Source: Hygrophila difformis
Lineage: Eukaryota > Streptophyta > Magnoliopsida > Lamiales > Acanthaceae
DNA: 64,000 nucleotides
NCBI GenBank assembly: GCA_030278955.1
Contig: JAOANR010000010.1
Span: 14,553,086-14,617,085 of the forward strand
Direction: 5' to 3'
Below are positions 57,108-64,000 of the stretch, piece after piece (the first letter of the stretch is position 1; every line of letters starts with the position of its first letter). The notes under the pieces are model-generated. The model saw only the letters and a program-made list of their open reading frames with translations. It did not search any database and was not told the origin of the DNA. The position numbers were made by a program, and so were the translations under genes.

Positions 57108-57789
57108 TATATAAGAGGGAGCCCTCAATAGCTCCCAGCTGAATTTTGATTTTGACCCTTGGATCAAACGTTCAAATTGAATTTGTGGTCGTTGGATCAA
57201 GGGGTTTTTATAGTTAAATCCCTCCCTATTTAACTTATTATTGTTAAATCCCCACATACCTTTCTTGTTATGTATTAATACCTAATAGGGAAATACATAC
57301 ATCTTTAATCCCCCTTGCAATAAAGAAAAGGAATAAGAAATTAAATAATGAAGTTACATTTCTACCCTTACCTTTTGGAGCAAAAAGGTGGCTGGACAAG
57401 ACATGTCATGATTACCTTTCTCCCTCCTTTCCTTCATTTCTTTCCTTACGCAACAATATCAAAAGAAATCCTCCACACACACAGTGGGTTAGGTCGGTTT
57501 CTCTCCTCTTGGGCAGCTCCGTTCGCGCCAAATTCGTGACCAAGAAGACAGTGAGGCGGCAAAAAACGACGGTGAGGAGCTCGGTTTTGGAGATTGAAAA
57601 GGTTAGGGTTAGTTTCCACGTTGGGGTGCGTTCATAGATGGAATAGGGAGTGGGTTTCTGGTTCTGGGTGCTTTGAGAGGGAAGAGAGGAGGGTAAGGGC
57701 AAGGGTTTTGGAGAAGAATCTGGCGACACTCTTCATTCCGAGGAGAAGGGTTAGGGTGTTCTAGGAGGAATCCGTGGAGGAGAAGAAGT
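57108..57789. other. Upstream region of transposase gene 2
   Basis: No gene is supported. The part from about 57400 is less AT-rich, with pyrimidine runs and GGTTAGGGTTAG near 57600, and probably holds the promoter and 5' leader of the gene at 57790. No clear TATA box is assigned. Confidence 0.45.
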
Positions 57790-60657
57790 ATGATGAGCTG
57801 TGGTGAAGAGCCACTCCATGGGGAAGAGATTATGCTTTTTTGTCATTACAATTCGGAGGTGAATCTTGTGCGATTTAAGGCTGTGGATCTTCTTCCGGAC
57901 GTGTATGAAAAGTTGAGGGATAAATGGCCCGACGTATGTGCAACAAGAAATATCTTACATTACGAGGTAGACGATGGAGGATACTCAATGGAACTCATCC
58001 ACGACGCAGATGTAATGAGGATGGCAAGGTTGAACAATGCTAGGGGGCTGTCCTTTGGCAAGATGAATGTGACGACCAAGGAAGCTGGCAGCAAAAGAAT
58101 GAGGTACGTGTGGTGCTAACCGAACCCACTGTGGTGCCCAAACCCATGATTGTAGTGTTTTATTTTCTGAACATACATTGGTGCACACGGGAAATGATTG
58201 TGTTTGGAAGTAAAGGGGTATTTTTCTTTTGCATGCAACGATCACGATTGTTTCTACTGTTGTATGTATGGAATAGTGATTTAGTGAAGTGCCCTTGTAT
58301 GTTATAGGTATTTGCGCAGTGTTATACATGTTTACGTACAGTGTCGTGTTTTTGTGTAGCCGTTTGTTGTTTTTGTCATGGTATGTTGTATTGGAATATT
58401 TATCACACACTGTATATTGGTGCAGACATTGAGAAATGCGATTTGTTTGTGAATCAATGTTGTATACTATTGTGGTATGTGTAGTGGCTGTGAGTGGTGA
58501 TCTATTGATTGCAGGACGGATACGGAGGATGGTGATGAATGCGATAATGAGTTTGATGAGGAAGACACGGAGGATGTAACAGTGTTGTGGGCTCACGCTT
58601 TTAAAGGGGAAGGACAAAGGTTTAAAAATGCGGATCAGTTTCGTAGGGTGCTCAAAAACCACTGTATTGCAGTCCGACGTGGGTTCCAATTTGTGAAGAA
58701 TGATAGCGAGAAGGTGATCGTGATATGTTCGACGGAAGAATGTGGATGGCGAATTTATGCTTCCCACCATAAATCAGATGAGTCATTCGCTATTCGCAAG
58801 TGCAATTTGAATCATGCTTGTGGTGTGAACAATCTACAAGCGAGGGTACATCCTAAGGCAAATGCAACATGGGTTGCATCCATCATCAAGGAGAAAGTGA
58901 GGCGAGACCCAAGCTATACACCCAACACAGCTGTGGACCACATTCAGGCAGCTTTCAAAATTCAAATTACCTATCGCACGGCTTGGAACGCGAAGGAGAT
59001 TGCACTGAAGGAAATACATGGAGCTGATTTTGATGCTTTTGACAAGATTAGGGGATTCTGCACTAGGTTGAAGTCGACAAACCCCGGAAGCGTTGCAGAT
59101 TTGGAGGTGCATGAGGATACCGGGAAGTTTAGGCGGGTTTTCATAGCAATTGCAGCGTGCCTCGATGGGTTCAAAAGAGGTTGCAGGCCGCTTGTTGAGC
59201 TTGATGCGACACACATTAAGTCCAAGTGGAAAGGTTCAATATTGGGCGCTGTGGGCAAAGACGCAAACGGTGGGTTCATAACAATTGCATATGCAGGTAC
59301 CCACTGACATTCTGTTTGTAGTTTATTGTATCACGGTCGTGGTTTGGTATTTTAAACGTATACTTCGGTGTTTCAAAGATGTAGTGTTGTGTTTGTTATA
59401 CCCTGAATCAGTTGTTCTATACTGACCAATAGTGTTGTTTTTTCTGGCTGAATTTATTGGTTTATAGTTGCGGGGGGGAGACTGATGAAAATTGGGACTG
59501 GTTCTGTCAAAAACTGAGGAGTGCAATTGACAGCGGCAATGAACGTGATCAATGGGGAGAGTACACGTTTTTTAGTGATCGTCACTCCGGACTTATGAAA
59601 GCGATTCCAAGCGTGTTTAACGGGTGTAATCACTCCATATGCATACGGCACCTTGAGGACAACTTCAAAACGGAGGTGATAGTTGTTTCATATAGTTGTG
59701 TGTTTGTTGTTCGGTATGAGAATGTGTGTTGTTATTCAAGTTGACATGCTTAGCGGAGTTGTGTTTTTGGGACTTAGTGTCATGTTTAATTGATTTCATT
59801 TTGTGTGTTTGCAGGTAATGAAAATGTACCCTTATAAGGATAAAACGAAATGGACAGGGGTATTGAAGGCTGCGGCTTACGCTGCTACCTATGAAGAGAT
59901 GTGTGAACACCTGAATTCTATTCTCCAAGCAATGCCTCTATCTTCAACTTTCATTGCAAATTCGGAACCGCGACGTTGGGCAAATGCTGTGTTCCCGGGC
60001 AATAGATGGGGAGTGATGACCACAAACCTCATTGAGAGCTGGAACTCCTGGGTGGTGAAACCGAGGAACCTGCCTCCGTATTCATTGCTTGATACAATTC
60101 GTATGCAAGTGATGAAGATGATGAATGAAAAGAGAGAGGAAGGTGCTAAGATGGATGGAAAATTGTGTCCGAACCCGGAGAAGTTGTTGAGCCAATATTA
60201 CATGGGATCTGGTGCGCTAGAGATTCAGCGGGCTGGTGGAACGTTGTTCGAAGTACGTGAAAATAATAAAATACATGCTGTGGATGTTGAGAGGAGGACT
60301 TGTTCATGTGGATACTGGCAAATGCTGAAGTTGCCATGCAAACATGGATGTGCCGCGATCGAGGGAATGCAAGGTAATATTTATGACTATTGTGACCCAT
60401 ACTACTCCGTGGAATATTACAAGCGAACCTACGACGGTGTGATATATCCTCTCATGACGTCCACTGGAAATTGCGAAGAGGATAATGACGATGACAGTGC
60501 GTTTGTGCTGCCCTGGGATGTGAGGGTGCAACCGGGCCGTAAGAAGAAAAAGCGTATACCATCCCAAGTCCAGACAAGCAAGATTAAATGTGGCCTATGC
60601 CGACGACGGGGGCATAACCGCGCCACGTGCAAAGAGGCATACAAGTTCATTGCCTGA
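57790..60657 (+). CDS. MuDR-type transposase, spliced, one apparent frameshift
   Basis: Four exons with GT-AG borders: 57790-58103, 58515-59296, 59468-59675, 59815-60657 (about 715 residues). An N-terminal beta-rich region (CHYNSEVNLVRFKAVDLLPD) is followed by the MuDR DNA-binding domain (FKNADQFRRVLKNHCI, CGWRIYASHH, CNLNHACGV). The DDE core shows LVELDATHIKSKWKG (Asp), FFSDRHSGL (Asp) and a downstream YEEMCEHL that may hold the Glu. A SWIM finger CSCGYWQMLKLPCKH sits near residue 600 and a C-terminal CCHC knuckle CGLCRRRGHNRATC follows. Joining exons 2 and 3 leaves the frame one base short at a run of seven G (59472-59478). That may be a real frameshift, an assembly slip or an unnoticed splice site. 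It faces a protease gene, like unit 1. Confidence 0.82.
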
Positions 60658-62271
60658 CTGACAGTTGCACTTTTGCACAGTTTTTGCACACACGCTGCAC
60701 TTTTGCACCTTTTTGAGCTGGTGTGGTGTTTAATACTGACTCGAGTAGTATTATTTTTGTCTGGTTTCATTGTTTGAAACGGTCCGTGTTCTGGATTGTT
60801 TCAAGATGTGATACCAATTTCATATTCAAATGTGGAAAGACGTACTGTTAAGTGGACAGCTGTGTGTGGGTGTAATATTCTGTATGAAATGTTTTTTTAT
60901 GGAATGTGGTTATTTTGTTGTATGCAAAGATGATATTTAACAGTGGTGACACTAGTGTTCAACATGCACCCCGTTGGCAGAGTGATGTTTGTGGTTTTAA
61001 CAGTGGTATTCCAGGTGTACATATGTAGTGTTAATATAATGAAATGTGTTGTTCGTGCACGTAGGAATCCAGGTGTATGATTAACACCTTTTTGGATGTA
61101 ACAGATATAACACATATATTTCCAAAGAATCCGGTGCACCTTGAACTAAAACTAATAGGTAAATGGAAACAGGCAGGGTCAACCATAGGATGAAATCGAA
61201 TAAACCAACATATTTAAGCTATAACTCACTTAGGAGGAAGATCAATGTTTATATGTTATGAATAGGGCTGGCCTTGAACAACAAGTAAAAGGGATTCAGA
61301 AACGGTAAGGATAATCCAGACGAAATGCGATTGGTCATCTAGTAAATGGAATCGATGAAACATACAATCCTAAGCTGTTTCCACCTTTGGAGGAAGATCA
61401 ATGCTTAAACACGATGAATCGGCTTCACCTAGGACTACAACGTGTTTGCACGTGGTTATGAATAGATGGGATGTTTCATCTAACGATGAATCATACAATG
61501 TGAAGCCATGCAAAACCTAAGCTATAGGTAAATGTTATGAATGTTATGAATCGAGTCCACATAGAACTATAGGTATTTCCACATATAACCTAAGCTATAG
61601 GTAAATGTTATGAATGTTATGAAGCTGGATTCGACGAAACATACAATCCTAAGGTATTTCCACCTTTCGAGGAAGTTTAATGATTAAACACGATGAGTCG
61701 GGTTCACCTTCAACTACAACGTGTTTGGTTCATGGGATGAAATACCACAGTTGGTATCAACAGCAACATACATACACTGTTTCACACACCATTGAACAGT
61801 CGAATAACAACACACTTCTAAGCTAAAACACGACAGTTGTTCACATGGGTCTGGCCATGCAAACAATTACAATCTTCACCCTTTTAGGTTACTACTTTTG
61901 TACGCAATGTTTTCTTTGGGATTTCACTAAGCTACCCTTTTGTTTTTATAGAAACTCCTTGCTTCATTGGACATGGTTAAATCAACATACAAATGTATTT
62001 GGTTCATTGGACACAAATATGCAATAGAAATAATTGGATAATCCAGAAACACTACACTTGCAAAAGATGGGATTCCACAGTCATTCACATAATGAAAAAT
62101 CCGCTGTGTCATGCTTCTTGTTCAAATGTGGAGTGTAACACCACATGTGCCAATAATAACACAAAAGCTGGATGAGTGTAACAACACAGTCAAAAATATA
62201 AATATTATGTCAAAGCATTCCATCATGGAATAAAATATCCGCTGCCAATCAAAAACAACACATTGAACACA
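60658..62271. other. Spacer between the convergent genes of unit 2, with eroded repeats
   Basis: No gene is supported. Blocks recur: CCTAAGCTATAGGTAAATGT with TATGAATGTTATGAA (about 61507 and 61583), a GAGGAAG..TTAATG-TTAAACACGATGA block followed by ACTACAACGTGTTTG (about 61393 and 61668), and AACAGTGGT units near 60940 and 60999. Confidence 0.6.
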
Positions 62272-64000
62272 TCAATCCTTTGTAGGAGAAGGGTGGGCAG
62301 TAGGAGACTTTTCACCAATATCAGACGGAGGTGGAGGGGCTTTGGTTGGAGACTTCTCACTAACATCCGGTGGAGGGGGATCAGTTCGGGTTGGAGACTT
62401 CTGAGCAGCTACAGTTGGAGGGGGATCAGCAGCACGTATTGGAGACTTCTGAGCAGGAGCAGGTGGAGGGGGATCAGCAGTGGGTGGAGACTTCTGAGCA
62501 GGAGCAGATGGAGGGGGATCAGTACTGGTTGTACCAGGGGCCTGAACAGTAGCAGGAGGCCGAAGGAATCTAAGCGTAATTTCGGCGCGATATCGTTCAA
62601 TATCCGCTGTCGCCTCCGTGTCCCAAAACTCATCAGTGTCTCGGAGAAAGGCCTCCACCCACCACAACACATGCACCCCGCAGTCCACAGAGGTTTCGGA
62701 TTGCTGCCGACACAATTTTTTCTGCACCACATGTTTCTCAATTTTAATCTGGTGTCGAGTGCTCATGTAGAACCGGATGAAGTTGGCCTGAAAATAACAC
62801 AGTTATATGATTAAACACTAGCAGTGAGTACTTAAGAACAACACATCAGCAGTATAAAACACAAGAGTTAAGCAGTAAAACACAACAACAGATACACTGA
62901 ACAACAATTAATTGAAGCATGACATTTGCCACGTGGTTCAACTTACCACTCTAAGTCCCGCAGTTTGATACTTTGACGACCACATGGAATTGTACATCAC
63001 CATCTCCTTATTATCCAAGTCAATGATAAGGAGGAACCAGTGGTACTTTATGGTGATAGGCATTGCGACAAACTGTACATCACGCTCGATAACGGACCCT
63101 AATGCTTCAAGCTCTGCCTTCCCTGGGTGCCACAAATTCTCCAACTGATTCTCATATTGATTAGCAGTCATGGTGGTTTTCTGGTTCCGGTTGGAATAGA
63201 GATCTAAAATCCGTGACTGTAGTAGTACAAGTAAAATGAAATTTATGACTAGAATTGCATGTAATTGGACAAACAAGTAAAATAACCTAAGACATATGAT
63301 TACCGTCGTATACGCACTGATGAATCCCATCTCCTCAATAATTCCATTTGCAGCCCGGAACTCATCACTGCATAACAGTGCACAGTAGGAACTAACTACA
63401 TCATTGTCCAAGGCTCCATAAAAAAGTAGTTCCAAAATGCTCGATGGCATGACTGCACATATACCCCTGCTCCATACATGTTTACTGAATATAACACGGT
63501 TCATCATGGTCAGAACACGAAATTGTTGCAAAAAAACACAGCACTATGAATAAAACACACGACATAAGCTGAATCAAACACAAAAAGTCGAATCCTCGAT
63601 CACCACTACAGCACAGAACGACGTTCATATACCTGCCCGTCGGGTGGTCGATGAAATCCTCGATCAGTTTCCAATTGTCGGAAGAGAGACCTTGCCTTCC
63701 AGCATAGTCTATCCGTCCAACATACTTTCTTTGCTTTTCTAGTTCCGGGTCTACCATCGGTGTTCTCTGCTCGTCTGCATCAACAACAGACTGATGCCAA
63801 AAAAACACAAATGTCAGCCGCATATGCAACAAACAAACAATCGCAATCCTGAAATTTTTTGCCTAACATTGAACACATACCTCTTTTGTCTTCTTCTCCG
63901 GTTTTTTCCCCTTAACCTCTTTTCCCTTCTTGGTTGTCTTTTTGGTTGGTTTCTGGCTCGTCACTGGGGTCACGTAATCAGGTCCCTTTTCCTTCGCCTT
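62272..64000 (-). CDS. Ulp1-type cysteine protease gene, 5' end beyond the window
   Basis: Five minus-strand exons are open and phase-consistent: 63881 to beyond 64000, 63633-63790, 63304-63484, 62947-63216, 62272-62787. The first visible exon is lysine-rich (KKTTKKGKEVKGKKPEKKTK). The C48 fold follows: ALDNDVVSSYCALLCSDEFR (substrate-binding helix), catalytic His in YHWFLLIIDLDNKE, MYNSM at the Asp position, and catalytic Gln and Cys in QQSETSVDCGVHV. The C-terminus is a proline-rich tail with about six DPPPxxxAQKSP-like repeats. No internal stop is seen, so this copy may be functional. It probably cleaves SUMO-type conjugates; its role in the transposon is unknown. Confidence 0.8.
62290..62545 (-). 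repeat. Coding minisatellite in the protease C-terminus
   Basis: Repeats of about 42-48 bases with the plus-strand signature GGAGACTTCTGAGCAGGAGC and GGTGGAGGGGGATCAG encode a (S/T)DPPPPxxAQKSP-type tail. Confidence 0.85.

Overview
The window looks like a repeat-rich intergenic block of a flowering-plant nuclear genome, probably a eudicot. The species cannot be named from the sequence. Signs of a plant genome are tRNA-Met and tRNA-Asp type primer sites, Stowaway and Tourist MITEs, a 5S-bearing Cassandra TRIM, tRNA-derived SINEs, an endogenous caulimovirid, and spliced FAR1/MuDR-type transposase genes. I see no ordinary housekeeping gene, no rRNA or tRNA gene and no CRISPR. Nearly everything can be read as mobile DNA, often several layers deep.

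1-13.6 kb: the 5' half of a minus-strand Ty3/gypsy element with a 2.6 kb LTR, an intact gag and a pol that lost its reverse transcriptase. AT-rich sequence follows, with two Stowaway MITEs and two decayed Helitron/Pif1-type helicase fragments flanking a complete Cassandra (8495-9212, TSD ATAGT). Next come a SINE with an 18-bp TSD and an old Cassandra split by a hAT-like element that is itself split by a long-armed Mutator-type MITE.

13.6-33.9 kb: a Mutator-like TIR element (9-bp TSD TAAAAAATA, about 185-bp TIRs) encloses an endogenous pararetrovirus, probably florendovirus-like. The viral pol is interrupted by a 14.9 kb non-autonomous LTR retrotransposon (TSD GGCAC). Its two LTRs are about 6.0 kb each and nearly identical. 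Each LTR carries arrays of palindromes whose two arms are separated by a constant GTG or ATG spacer, plus a TATA/TGGGCC promoter-like block. The viral movement/coat block is inverted relative to RT. The viral promoter has an as-1-like tandem TGACG pair upstream of a TATA box.

34-44.8 kb: a 5'-truncated plant L1 LINE with an RNase H domain, a SINE, Stowaway MITEs, a 991-bp Mutator-type long hairpin nested in a Stowaway, and a decayed Ty3/gypsy element of Tat type with both LTRs and no integrase.

45-64 kb: two units with the same plan. Each has a spliced Mutator-family transposase gene on the + strand facing a spliced Ulp1-type (C48) cysteine protease gene on the - strand. Unit 1 has an intact FAR1/FRS-type transposase (815 codons over six exons) and a nine-exon protease gene with one in-frame stop. 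Unit 2 has a MuDR-type transposase (four exons, one apparent single-base frameshift) and a protease gene that is open through five exons to the window edge. This repeated arrangement and the palindromic giant LTRs are the most interesting content.
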